Positions 15,201 to 23,084 of a DNA stretch of 33,184 bases are shown piece after piece. Source of the DNA: an uncultured Propionibacteriaceae bacterium (GTDB lineage Bacteria; Actinomycetota; Actinomycetes; Propionibacteriales; Propionibacteriaceae); NCBI GenBank assembly GCA_936941515.1, contig CAKZJI010000328.1, forward strand, positions 1 through 33,184. The letters run 5' to 3'. A model generated the notes under the pieces. That model saw nothing but the letters and a program-made list of their open reading frames with translations. It searched no databases and was not told the origin of the DNA. The translations under genes and the position numbers were made by a program. Positions within the stretch are counted from its first letter, which is position 1. The number at the start of each line of letters is the position of its first letter.

Positions 15201-17132
15201 ATGAGCGTCTCTGAGCAGCAACAGCCAACCGCCACATCGTCGTGCTGGTTGGAGATTGATGACGCCACGTTGATGACGTTGCTGAGAAAACACGGTCAGG
15301 ACATCAATGACCTGGCAGAAGCCGAGCGGGATAGTGAAACAGAGGGTCTTGACGACGCCGACCTGATTCCACTGGCTGGATGGCTGCGTGTGAGCCCGGG
15401 TGGAGCTGGGGAACTGGTGACTCAGTGGGTCTCCGACCCTATAGATCAAGATCCCGTGGGTTCTCCCATCGTCTTCACGGATGCCGAGATCAAGGAATTA
15501 CATGGTTGGGTTGCGCAACGCCTCGACACCACCCCGACACTGAGCTGGTGGCTTCGTATTCTCCGTGACCCTCGGCGAGAGAGCTACGCGGTTGCCATCT
15601 ATAACTGTCACGATCCCGAGCCGAAGCTTGTGTTCACCGGGGTCTATCCCGATGCCGTGCTGTGTGAGAGCGAGCAACCCACTGTGGCTTTCGTGGAGCC
15701 ACATCCCGACGTGCCGGGCAGAGCCAGGGCCCGCTTGGCACCCATCGCTGAGGACTCGTTCACGAGCGCTGCGCGTACACTTGTGGAGGGGCCAGCTGGT
15801 GGAGTTCAGCTCATGCCCTGCTCGGTGCGGCGTTTCGTCAAGGTGGGGCATGGCGTCCGCAGCAATCGGATCTGGCAGCTCTTCGACACCACCCAGTCGA
15901 ACCCGCAGGCCATCTCCACGCCGGAGCCGGTGCATGATCCCAGCCTGATCGACGTCGCCCTGCTAGGAGACGAGCCGGTGCTGGTACAGGCGACTGACAA
16001 AGACGGAAGATGCTATATCGAAGCCACTGAGCTCCAGGGGGGACGAGTATCGAGGCGATGGCGGGTGGCTGCCGGGCAGGGGAGGATGTGCCAGATCGTT
16101 GGCAGCAACGGGTCGGTACTAGTTCGTGCCAGCAGTGATTCTGATACTCAGGCAGAGCACCTCTATCTGGTGCCGTTGCAGGAGGCATCTTCGGCCCCTG
16201 CGAAGCCTCTTCTCAGCTCACCGGGGGTGTTCAATATGAATTTGAACACCTGCGCGGCGGCGGTTGGGTTCACCGTTGCAGAGCTGAGAGCGGGGATGCT
16301 GCCAATCAACTGGTATTTCGACAGCGCCGGCCGAGTGCTGAATCCGTCGACTCCCTCCACCCCGGATGTCCACTTCACCCGTGAACGCTTCGCCTCCGCA
16401 GACGGGTACGAGTGCGATCTCGATATTCGGTGGCGTGGAAGCACCACGTTCTGTGGCCCGGTTGTTCTCATGGTCTATGGGGCCTATGGGATCGATCTTG
16501 ATCTGGACACCGACCAGGATCTCCGCCACTGGCTGGACCGTGGTTACGCGGTTGCGACGGCTCACGTGCGAGGCGGTGGGGACGCGCATCGGCACCACGC
16601 CGGCTCCCGAGGGCGACGTGACCGCTGCGTCGCCGACGCCATTGCGGCTGTTGAGTGGTTGCGTTCTGGTCGGGGAGCGGTCACTGCAACCAAGCTATGC
16701 GTCATCGGTGCATCGGCTGGGGGCTTCCTTGCTGCGTCCCTCCTCGTCGAAGAGCCCGCGATGATCGATGCCGCCGTGATTGCCAATGGCTACATTGACC
16801 CTTTGACGGATCTGCTGTATCGCCAGTCACCCACCAAGGAGGCAGACCTGGATGAATGGGGTGATCCGGCGCACAACCCCCACGACCGAGAGATATTAGA
16901 AAGGCTTTCACCGCTGCGCAGACTGACCGTGCCGGTGGCACCAACCTTAGTGATGGTCTCAGCCCGGGATGCCCGAGTCGATCCCCGGCAGGGACTCGCC
17001 TGGGTGCTGCGTTCACGGGAGCTGGGAGGGGACGTCACGCTGTGGTATGACCCTGATGGCGCCCACGACATGTGGGGTGCCAACCTACACCCAAATACCC
17101 TCATCGACTGGGTATCCAAGGTGCTTGAGTAA
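15201..17132 (+). CDS. Prolyl oligopeptidase-family serine peptidase, probable leader peptidase
   Basis: A 643-residue S9-family enzyme. A beta-propeller-like N-terminal region (about 70-390) is followed by an alpha/beta hydrolase domain with nucleophile S505 in GASAGG, probable acid D590 in SARDARV and H622 in GAHDMWG. Together these are the expected catalytic triad. There is no signal peptide, so it is cytoplasmic. Prolyl oligopeptidases in class III lanthipeptide clusters (FlaP of the flavipeptin pathway) remove leaders after proline. Precursors 1 and 2 have a single leader Pro at position 15, six residues before the core, and precursor 3 has none. The gene starts 24 bases after the ABC gene and closes the cluster. 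Residual leader residues would need an aminopeptidase from elsewhere. Confidence 0.87.
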   Translation: MSVSEQQQPTATSSCWLEIDDATLMTLLRKHGQDINDLAEAERDSETEGLDDADLIPLAGWLRVSPGGAGELVTQWVSDPIDQDPVGSPIVFTDAEIKELHGWVAQRLDTTPTLSWWLRILRDPRRESYAVAIYNCHDPEPKLVFTGVYPDAVLCESEQPTVAFVEPHPDVPGRARARLAPIAEDSFTSAARTLVEGPAGGVQLMPCSVRRFVKVGHGVRSNRIWQLFDTTQSNPQAISTPEPVHDPSLIDVALLGDEPVLVQATDKDGRCYIEATELQGGRVSRRWRVAAGQGRMCQIVGSNGSVLVRASSDSDTQAEHLYLVPLQEASSAPAKPLLSSPGVFNMNLNTCAAAVGFTVAELRAGMLPINWYFDSAGRVLNPSTPSTPDVHFTRERFASADGYECDLDIRWRGSTTFCGPVVLMVYGAYGIDLDLDTDQDLRHWLDRGYAVATAHVRGGGDAHRHHAGSRGRRDRCVADAIAAVEWLRSGRGAVTATKLCVIGASAGGFLAASLLVEEPAMIDAAVIANGYIDPLTDLLYRQSPTKEADLDEWGDPAHNPHDREILERLSPLRRLTVPVAPTLVMVSARDARVDPRQGLAWVLRSRELGGDVTLWYDPDGAHDMWGANLHPNTLIDWVSKVLE

Positions 17133-17246
17133 ATTGAGGACATTGTTTTGACGTTTTTGTGCCATCCATGACAGCGCGCGTGAGGGGTGGAGCAATTCCT
17201 GGGCTGATGGTTCGCGGGTGGTGCAGCGACTGAGAGGTTGTTGTCG

Positions 17247-17990
17247 TTAGGACGTGAACAGTGAGAACTGAAAGGAGTACAGCGACGGACGGTAGACGTG
17301 CTGGCCGACTTCGACGATGCGGCCTTCGGTGGTGTAGCCGGTGCGTTCCATGGTCAGCAGTGGGGCGTTCTCATCTTCACCGAGGACGTCGGCCTCCTCG
17401 AGGGTTGCGCCGCGGGCGCCGATGGTCTGGCGGGCCGAGGTGACCTCAATGTTGCGCATCGCGAGGCAGCGGTAGAGGCCATGGTCCCCGAGCTCCTGCC
17501 AGGTTGGTGCGATGTCCAGGGGAATGAGGTTGGTCAGCAGGGCCAGCGGGTGGTTGTCGGCGTAGCGGAGGCGGCGGATCGCCAGCATCCCCTCTCCGCG
17601 GGTGATGGCGAGTTGTTCGGCCTCTGTGGCGTCGGCTTCCCGGATTTCGTAAGACAGGACCTTCGTGGTGGGGGTGAAGCCGGCTTCGGAGAGATCATCG
17701 TTGAGGGAGGAGAGCTTCATGGGTCGGTGGATGTGCGGTGGGGTGACGTGGGTTCCGACGCCGCGTCGCCGCGTCAGCAGCCCCCTGGCCGCTAGTTCTT
17801 GGAGGGCTCGCCGGGCGGTGGGTCGTGCGACATCCAGGCGGGTTGCCATGGACACCTCGTCCTCGATCATCGCTCCCGCGGGCAGTTCCCCGGACAAGAT
17901 GGCGTCCTCAATGGGCTTGGCGATCTGCTGATACAACGGCACCTGTGAGCCACGGTCCAGTGCGATCTCTGGTTCGTATGTCGGCTTCAT
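17247..17990 (-). CDS. GntR-family repressor with UTRA domain, probable inositol regulator
   Basis: A 247-residue regulator of the HutC/FadR-UTRA type. The winged helix-turn-helix occupies about 15-85 (VPLYQQIAKPIEDAILSGEL, then the ARPTARRALQELAARGLL recognition region). The UTRA ligand domain follows (about 100-240). The ATG at 17990 is preferred over 18035 because the conserved N-terminus starts there and GAGGAC lies upstream. It is divergent from iolC, and the 166-base shared gap contains two inverted repeats. It probably represses the iol genes and is released by an inositol-derived intermediate. That role rests on position, since the ligand cannot be read from sequence. Confidence 0.85.
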   Translation of the reverse strand: MKPTYEPEIALDRGSQVPLYQQIAKPIEDAILSGELPAGAMIEDEVSMATRLDVARPTARRALQELAARGLLTRRRGVGTHVTPPHIHRPMKLSSLNDDLSEAGFTPTTKVLSYEIREADATEAEQLAITRGEGMLAIRRLRYADNHPLALLTNLIPLDIAPTWQELGDHGLYRCLAMRNIEVTSARQTIGARGATLEEADVLGEDENAPLLTMERTGYTTEGRIVEVGQHVYRPSLYSFQFSLFTS

Positions 17991-18042
17991 GGCGTTGTCC
18001 TCGGTGCGGGTCAGGTCCACTGTGGCATGACACATGATGGTT

Positions 18043-18105
18043 GCTTGTCACAGATCATACAAGCCCCGGGCATGCCCATATTGTAAGAACATAGGTTGAC
18101 TATGT
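18043..18105. promoter_or_regulatory. Two candidate operators between gntR and iolC
   Basis: GCTTGT-N10-ACAAGC (18043-18064) and ACATAG-N5-CTATGT (18089-18105) are both perfect 6-bp inverted repeats. They lie in the divergent gap 53-68 bases or more from the two start codons, as expected for sites bound by the GntR-type repressor. Confidence 0.5.
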
Positions 18106-18156
18106 GAGTGCAAAAAGGCACACTGAGTGAAACCCCTGTCCCAAGGAGTCGTCGCC

Positions 18157-19143
18157 GTGGATGAGCCGGTACCCGACGTCTGCACCATCGGCCGGTGTGG
18201 CGTTGACCTGTACCCGCTGGAGATGAACACGCCCCTTGAGGAGGTCACCCGGTTCGGCAAGTTCCTGGGAGGCTCCTCCACCAATGTCGCTGTCGCCGTC
18301 GCCCGTCTGGGGCACACCGCAGTAGCCGTCACAGGCGTCGGTGACGACCCGTTCGGGCGGTTCATCCGCTTGGAGCTGACCCGCCTGGGCGTCGACGCCA
18401 GCCACGTCGTCGTCAACCCGGAATTCAACACGCCCGTCACATTCTGCGAGGTCTTCCCACCCGACTCCTTCCCCCTGTTCTTCTACCGGCAGCCCACCAC
18501 CCCCGACCTGGAGATCAGCGCCGCCGATCTGCCCGACGAGGTGGCATCCGCCCGCATTTTGTGGCTCACCGTCAGCGGACTGGCGGTGGAGCCGTCGCGC
18601 AGCGCCCACCTGGAGGCCCTGCGGCGACGCGACGGTGGCCTCGCGGTCCTGGACCTTGACTATCGGCAGCGTTTCTGGTCCTCGGAGGATGCGGCAACCG
18701 AGCAGATCGCACGGATCCTGGGGCAGGTCGACGTGGCCATCGGGAACCTGGAGGAGTGCCGGATCGCGGTGGGGGAGACCGATCCCGACGCGGCGGCCCT
18801 GGCCCTGTTGGATCGTGGCGTCCAGATCGCCATCGTCAAGCAGGGGATGATGGGCACGCTGGCCTGTACTGCCACTGAGCGCGTCTACGTGCCTGTCACC
18901 AATGTCAAGGTTCACAATGGACTTGGGGCCGGCGATGCCTTCGGCGGAGCCGTGTGCCATGGCCTGCTGCAGGGCTGGCCGCTCGCCGAGACCATCGCCT
19001 TCTCGTCGGCGGCGGGCGCTATCGTCGCCTCCAGATTGGAATGCTCGACGGCGATGCCGCGCAATGATGAGGTGGAGCGGCTGATGGCGGCCAATCCCCA
19101 CGTGAAACCAGTGATCAGCCGCATCAAGGCCGAGGAGGAATGA
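18157..19143 (+). CDS. iolC: 5-dehydro-2-deoxygluconokinase (PfkB family)
   Basis: A 328-residue PfkB-family kinase. It has the N-terminal GGSSTNVAVAVARLG motif and the C-terminal GLGAGDAFGGA signature with catalytic D260. In inositol catabolism it phosphorylates 5-dehydro-2-deoxygluconate with ATP. The GTG at 18157 is chosen because AAGGAG lies eight bases upstream; GTG 18127 would add ten residues but has no such site. Its stop overlaps the iolB start. It is the first gene of iolC-iolB-iolD, divergent from the GntR regulator. Other PfkB sugar kinases look alike, but the operon partners make IolC the best call. Confidence 0.9.
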   Translation: MDEPVPDVCTIGRCGVDLYPLEMNTPLEEVTRFGKFLGGSSTNVAVAVARLGHTAVAVTGVGDDPFGRFIRLELTRLGVDASHVVVNPEFNTPVTFCEVFPPDSFPLFFYRQPTTPDLEISAADLPDEVASARILWLTVSGLAVEPSRSAHLEALRRRDGGLAVLDLDYRQRFWSSEDAATEQIARILGQVDVAIGNLEECRIAVGETDPDAAALALLDRGVQIAIVKQGMMGTLACTATERVYVPVTNVKVHNGLGAGDAFGGAVCHGLLQGWPLAETIAFSSAAGAIVASRLECSTAMPRNDEVERLMAANPHVKPVISRIKAEEE

Positions 19144-20018
19144 TGGATAACAAGACCCACGTGATCAAGGCGGGAAGCACCGCTCATGGCCAGTTCGAGA
19201 CCGACGTCAGTATTGAGCGCGCCGGGTGGGAGTGGAGTTCCATCCGCGTGCTGGCGCTGCCCGCGGGCGGGTCGCAGGAGGTGACCTCCGGGGTCTCCGA
19301 GCTGCTGGTGCTGCCCCTGGCCGGTGGCTGCATCGTCGAGGTGGACGGCCAGGCCCACACGCTGAATGGCCGCGTCGAGGTGTGGAGCGCCATCACCGAC
19401 TACCTCTACATCCCCCGTGGGAAGACCTTCACCATCACCAGCGACGCCGGGGGCCGGTTTGCGCTGCCCGCCGCGAAGGCCACCCGCGACCTGCCGGTGC
19501 GGTACTGCCCCGTCACGGAGGTCGTCACGACGCTGCGCGGGGCTGGGCCGTGCTCGCGGCAGGTCAACAACTACGCGCTCGGCAATCAGCTGGAGACCTC
19601 CCACCTGTTGGCCTGCGAGGTGCTGACCCCGGGTGGCAACTGGTCCAGCTACCCGCCCCACAAGCACGACGAGCACAACGAGGTCGAGCGCATCCTGGAG
19701 GAGATCTACTACTACGAGGTGCGGCCCGGGCGGAACGGGTCGGCGGGGATGGCGTTGCAGCGCATCTACCCCTCGGGCCACGAAATCGACGTGTGTGCCG
19801 AGGTGCACTCCCGCGACGTGGTGACGATGCCGCACGGCTACCACGGCCCGTCGGTCGCCGCACCTGGCTACGACCTCTACTACCTCAACGTGATGGCCGG
19901 ACCCGCCGAGGACTCCACCTGGCTGATGACCGACGATCCCGCCTACACCTGGATCCGCGACACCTGGGCCTCCCAGGACGTTGATCCCCGGCTCCCCATG
20001 ACCCCTCTCAACCCCTAA
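19140..20018 (+). CDS. iolB: 5-deoxy-glucuronate isomerase
   Basis: A 292-residue bicupin. The second cupin has the metal-binding set PPHKHDE (His174, His176) with downstream Glu, and MPHGYHG near residue 277. It isomerises 5-deoxy-glucuronate to 5-dehydro-2-deoxygluconate, the substrate of IolC. Two tandem ATG codons (19140, 19143) overlap the iolC stop TGA, and GAGGAGGA is directly upstream. I report the first, but initiation at the second is equally likely. The tight coupling and order iolC-iolB-iolD support a single transcript. Confidence 0.93.
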   Translation: MMDNKTHVIKAGSTAHGQFETDVSIERAGWEWSSIRVLALPAGGSQEVTSGVSELLVLPLAGGCIVEVDGQAHTLNGRVEVWSAITDYLYIPRGKTFTITSDAGGRFALPAAKATRDLPVRYCPVTEVVTTLRGAGPCSRQVNNYALGNQLETSHLLACEVLTPGGNWSSYPPHKHDEHNEVERILEEIYYYEVRPGRNGSAGMALQRIYPSGHEIDVCAEVHSRDVVTMPHGYHGPSVAAPGYDLYYLNVMAGPAEDSTWLMTDDPAYTWIRDTWASQDVDPRLPMTPLNP

Positions 20019-20028
20019 GGAAAAACCC

Positions 20029-21915
20029 GTGTCTACAGTGCGTCTCACCGTCGGGCAGGCGGTCGTCCGCTTTCTCGTCAACCAGTACAGCGAACGCGAC
20101 GGCGTCGAGCGGCGTCTCATTGCCGGCGCTTTCGGCATCTTCGGGCACGGCAACGTCGCCGGGATCGGGCAGGCCCTGTTGCAGAACGATCTCGATCCGG
20201 CTCCCGAGGGCGGGCGGATGCGCTACATCATGCCCCGCAACGAGCAGGGTATGGTGCATGCTGCCGCGGCCTACGCCAAGACCACGAATCGGTTGAGCAC
20301 CTGGATGTGTACTGCGTCGATCGGCCCCGGGTCGCTGAACATGGTCACGGGTGCGGCCCTGGCGACGACGAACCGGCTGCCGGTGCTGCTGTTCCCCTCC
20401 GACCAGTTCGCCACCCGTTTCCCCGATCCGGTGCTGCAGCAGGTTGAGGATCCGGTTTCGCCGATGGCCGCCGCCACCGACTGCTTCCGGCCCGTCTCGC
20501 GGTTCTTCGACCGCATTGAGCGGCCCGAGCAGCTCATTCCGTCGCTGCTCGCCGGGTTGCGGGTGCTGACCGATCCGGTCGATACGGGAGCCGTCGTCAT
20601 CGCCCTGCCGCAGGACGTGCAGGCCGAGTCCTTTGACTTCCCCGTCGAGTTCTTTGCTCGACGGGTCTGGCATGTGCGTCGCCCACCGGCTGAGGCCGCC
20701 GCCGTCGCCCGTGCCGCCGGTATCATCCGCGAGGCCAGGAAGCCCCTCATCGTCGCCGGTGGTGGCGTGGTCTACGCGGAGGCCTCTGAGCAGTTGCGGG
20801 CCTTCGCGGACGCCACCGGGATTCCCGTCTCCGACACTCAGGCGGGCAAGGGCGCGATCAACCACGACCACCCGGCCGCGGTCGGCGGGGTTGGGTCGAC
20901 GGGTGCGGCCTCGGCGAACGCCCTGGCCGACGAGGCCGATGTTGTGATCGGTATCGGGACGCGCTACTCGGATTTCACCACCGCGTCTCACACCCAGTTC
21001 AAGAACCCGGATGTGAAGTTCGTCAACCTCAATGTGGCGGCCTTTGATGCGGCCAAGCACAGCGCTGAGATGGTGGTCGGCGACGCGCGCGAGTCGCTGG
21101 AGGTGCTGACCGCGGCCCTTAGCGGCTACCACGTCAGCGACGAGTACGCGGCACGCATCGCGGAGCTGAAGGCCTGCTGGGCTGGCAAGACTGCGGAATG
21201 CTACCACCGCGACCAGACGCCGCTGCCCGCCCAGACGGAAGTGTTCGGCGCGCTCAACGAGCTGATGGGTCCGGCGGACGTCGTCATCAATGCCGCCGGC
21301 TCCATGCCGGGCGACCTCCAGTGCCTGTGGCAGGCCTCCACGCCGGAGCAGTACCACGTCGAGTACGCCTTCTCCTGCATGGGCTACGAGATCCCGGCGG
21401 CATTGGGCGTGAAGCTTGCGCGGCCCGAGGCGGAGGTGGTCTCCATCGTCGGCGACGGCACCTACCAGATGCTGCCGATGGAGCTGGCGACCATCGTCCA
21501 GGAGAAGGTCAAGGTGATCTTCGTGCTGCTGCAGAACTATGGCTTCGCGTCGATCGGCGCGCTGTCGGAGTCCCATGGTTCGCAGCGCTTCGGCACCCGC
21601 TACCGCACCGGCGACACCCCCCACAACGCCGACGGCGACCTGCTGCCCGTCGACATTGCCGCCAACGCGGAGTCGTGGGGCATCAAGGTGCTGCGCGTCC
21701 ACGGCATGGACGAGTTCCGCAGGGCCTATGCGGAGGCAGTGGCGTCTGATGGCCCGGTGATGATCCACATCGAGACTGACCTGTACGGACCGAACCCGCC
21801 TGGTTCGAGTTGGTGGGACGTGCCGATCTCGGAGGTCTCTCGTCTGGAGTCCACGCAGCAGGCCCGCGTCTGGTACGAGGGCAAGAAGGCTGATCAGCGC
21901 CATTACCTGCGCTGA
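20029..21915 (+). CDS. iolD: 3D-(3,5/4)-trihydroxycyclohexane-1,2-dione hydrolase, thiamine diphosphate dependent
   Basis: A 628-residue enzyme of the acetolactate-synthase fold. The N-terminal pyrimidine-binding domain includes the IFGHGNVAG segment, a central domain follows, and the C-terminal domain has the thiamine diphosphate/Mg motif beginning GDGTYQM and ending at LLQNYGF. It opens the ring of the IolE product to give 5-deoxy-glucuronate. It starts at GTG with AAGG eight bases upstream, ten bases after iolB. A perfect hairpin follows the stop. Length and motifs are those of standard IolD. Confidence 0.95.
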   Translation: MSTVRLTVGQAVVRFLVNQYSERDGVERRLIAGAFGIFGHGNVAGIGQALLQNDLDPAPEGGRMRYIMPRNEQGMVHAAAAYAKTTNRLSTWMCTASIGPGSLNMVTGAALATTNRLPVLLFPSDQFATRFPDPVLQQVEDPVSPMAAATDCFRPVSRFFDRIERPEQLIPSLLAGLRVLTDPVDTGAVVIALPQDVQAESFDFPVEFFARRVWHVRRPPAEAAAVARAAGIIREARKPLIVAGGGVVYAEASEQLRAFADATGIPVSDTQAGKGAINHDHPAAVGGVGSTGAASANALADEADVVIGIGTRYSDFTTASHTQFKNPDVKFVNLNVAAFDAAKHSAEMVVGDARESLEVLTAALSGYHVSDEYAARIAELKACWAGKTAECYHRDQTPLPAQTEVFGALNELMGPADVVINAAGSMPGDLQCLWQASTPEQYHVEYAFSCMGYEIPAALGVKLARPEAEVVSIVGDGTYQMLPMELATIVQEKVKVIFVLLQNYGFASIGALSESHGSQRFGTRYRTGDTPHNADGDLLPVDIAANAESWGIKVLRVHGMDEFRRAYAEAVASDGPVMIHIETDLYGPNPPGSSWWDVPISEVSRLESTQQARVWYEGKKADQRHYLR

Positions 21916-21921
21916 CTCTCT

Positions 21922-21958
21922 CACCGGGGCCGCCCTGATAAGCAGGGCGGCCCCGGTG
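21922..21958 (+). terminator. Perfect 16-bp hairpin terminator after iolD
   Basis: 21922-21937 pairs exactly with 21943-21958 around a five-base loop, seven bases after the iolD stop. No U tract follows, as is common for actinobacterial terminators. Confidence 0.85.
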
Positions 21959-22089
21959 CTGTGTGGAAAGGGCCGCCGAGTGTCGGGGGAGCGGTTGTGG
22001 TGGGGGTAGGCATGACCCGCTCGGTCGGGTAAAGTGGGGGTGGCAGATTTATGGTTTCGGGGGTCGCTTGCGTGTGAGAGGGGCGCCAC

Positions 22090-22416
22090 ATGGGAACCCA
22101 TATGCAGTTGGAGCTTGGGGCTCAGCAGCGTGCGGCTGCTGTTGTTGTGCGGGCTAGTGATGAGGCCGAGGATGGCTTGTCGTTGTTGACGGATGTTGTG
22201 TCGGAGCATGCGCCTTTCATAGCTGGTCCCGCGGCGGAGGCTTTGGGTGATGTGATATCCGGGTGGGCGGATTCGTTGAGGGCGTTTACTGCTGATCTTC
22301 AGGGGTACGCGGATGCGTTGGTGGCTGTTGATCGTGATGTGGCGCAGGTCGAAGGGGAGCAGCGGGAGAGTTTCGTGGCGTCCAGTTCTCGGATTGCTGG
22401 CCGGATGGGGGGCTGA
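22090..22416 (+). CDS. Small WXG-like helical protein 1, type VII secretion module
   Basis: A 108-residue, Cys-free, alanine-rich protein predicted to be almost all helix. It has a central region (VISGWADSLRAFTADLQGYA) that resembles the second helix of WXG100-type proteins. There is no signal peptide. GAGAGGGG precedes the ATG. It is the first of three small helical proteins encoded directly before a WXG-domain effector, the layout of partner proteins that dimerise with a type VII substrate for export. No EccC/EssC motor is in this window, so export would depend on a system elsewhere. Confidence 0.65.
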   Translation: MGTHMQLELGAQQRAAAVVVRASDEAEDGLSLLTDVVSEHAPFIAGPAAEALGDVISGWADSLRAFTADLQGYADALVAVDRDVAQVEGEQRESFVASSSRIAGRMGG

Positions 22417-22419
22417 GGC

Positions 22420-22719
22420 GTGGCAGAAGGCAAATTGATTTTCAGGGAAGCCAGCGCCCAGGCGTTGGAGGATGCTTTCGCTAAGCGTGCGGCTGGTTTG
22501 CGTGAGGGGATCAGTGGCATGGGTGCGGAGGTTCGCTCTGAGATTGCTGCGTGGGATTCTGGTACGGAGTCACGTCAGGCGCAGGAGCAGAAGGCCGGAC
22601 AGGTGGAGAAACGCGCTGAATCGTTGGTGCAGGCGATGGAGCGGGCCGCGGCGGTGATGAAGGAGATTCATTCGCTGGCTTCTCGGGTTGAAACAGAAAA
22701 CGTCGCCATTTTAGATTGA
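22420..22719 (+). CDS. Small WXG-like helical protein 2
   Basis: A 99-residue, highly helical protein. A Trp near the centre (IAAWDSGTES) stands at the turn position of a helical hairpin, as in WXG100 proteins, but the strict WxG is not kept. The GTG start lies three bases after the stop of protein 1, so the two are translationally coupled. The second half (QAQEQKAGQVEKRAESLVQA) has heptad-like spacing. It is a probable partner or chaperone for the effector downstream. Confidence 0.65.
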   Translation: MAEGKLIFREASAQALEDAFAKRAAGLREGISGMGAEVRSEIAAWDSGTESRQAQEQKAGQVEKRAESLVQAMERAAAVMKEIHSLASRVETENVAILD

Positions 22720-22736
22720 ATTAGGGGTTTACCGGT

Positions 22737-23084
22737 ATGGCTGGTCAGGATTTTGAGGTTGATCACGGGGCGTTGAAAACCACTGCGCAGCAGATCGCGG
22801 AAACAACTCAGGGTGCCAAGGGAACCAGCATGAGCAGTTGTGTTCCTGCGGGTCAGGACTTGGCCAATGATGGCCTGGCTAAGGTGGTTGATGAGTTTCG
22901 GGATCGGTGGGAACGCGCCACCGCGTCGATGATCGAGGATGTCGACGAGATGGCGAAGCGTGTTGAGGGGATCGCAGTCAAGTACGCCACATACGAGGCT
23001 GCGGTGGAGAAGAAGGTGAATGCTCTCAAAGGAGCGATGGATTCGTCGTCTGGGTCTGGTGTGCCGTTGAAGGCAGGGTTGTGA
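22737..23084 (+). CDS. Small WXG-like helical protein 3
   Basis: A 115-residue helical protein. Its start (MAGQDFEVDHGALKTTAQQI) and later FRDRWERATASMIEDVDEM segment match the two-helix pattern of ESX-type proteins that begin with a short extended stretch. A single Cys lies in the loop. Its TGA overlaps the ATG of the effector gene by one base, which implies coupled synthesis and probably a complex between the two products. Confidence 0.7.
   Translation: MAGQDFEVDHGALKTTAQQIAETTQGAKGTSMSSCVPAGQDLANDGLAKVVDEFRDRWERATASMIEDVDEMAKRVEGIAVKYATYEAAVEKKVNALKGAMDSSSGSGVPLKAGL

Noticed and set aside
20008-22209. Very long open frame on the minus strand opposite iolD
   Set aside because: iolD is certain from family motifs. 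The antisense frame is a by-product of high third-position GC, and its translation is low-complexity without any domain.
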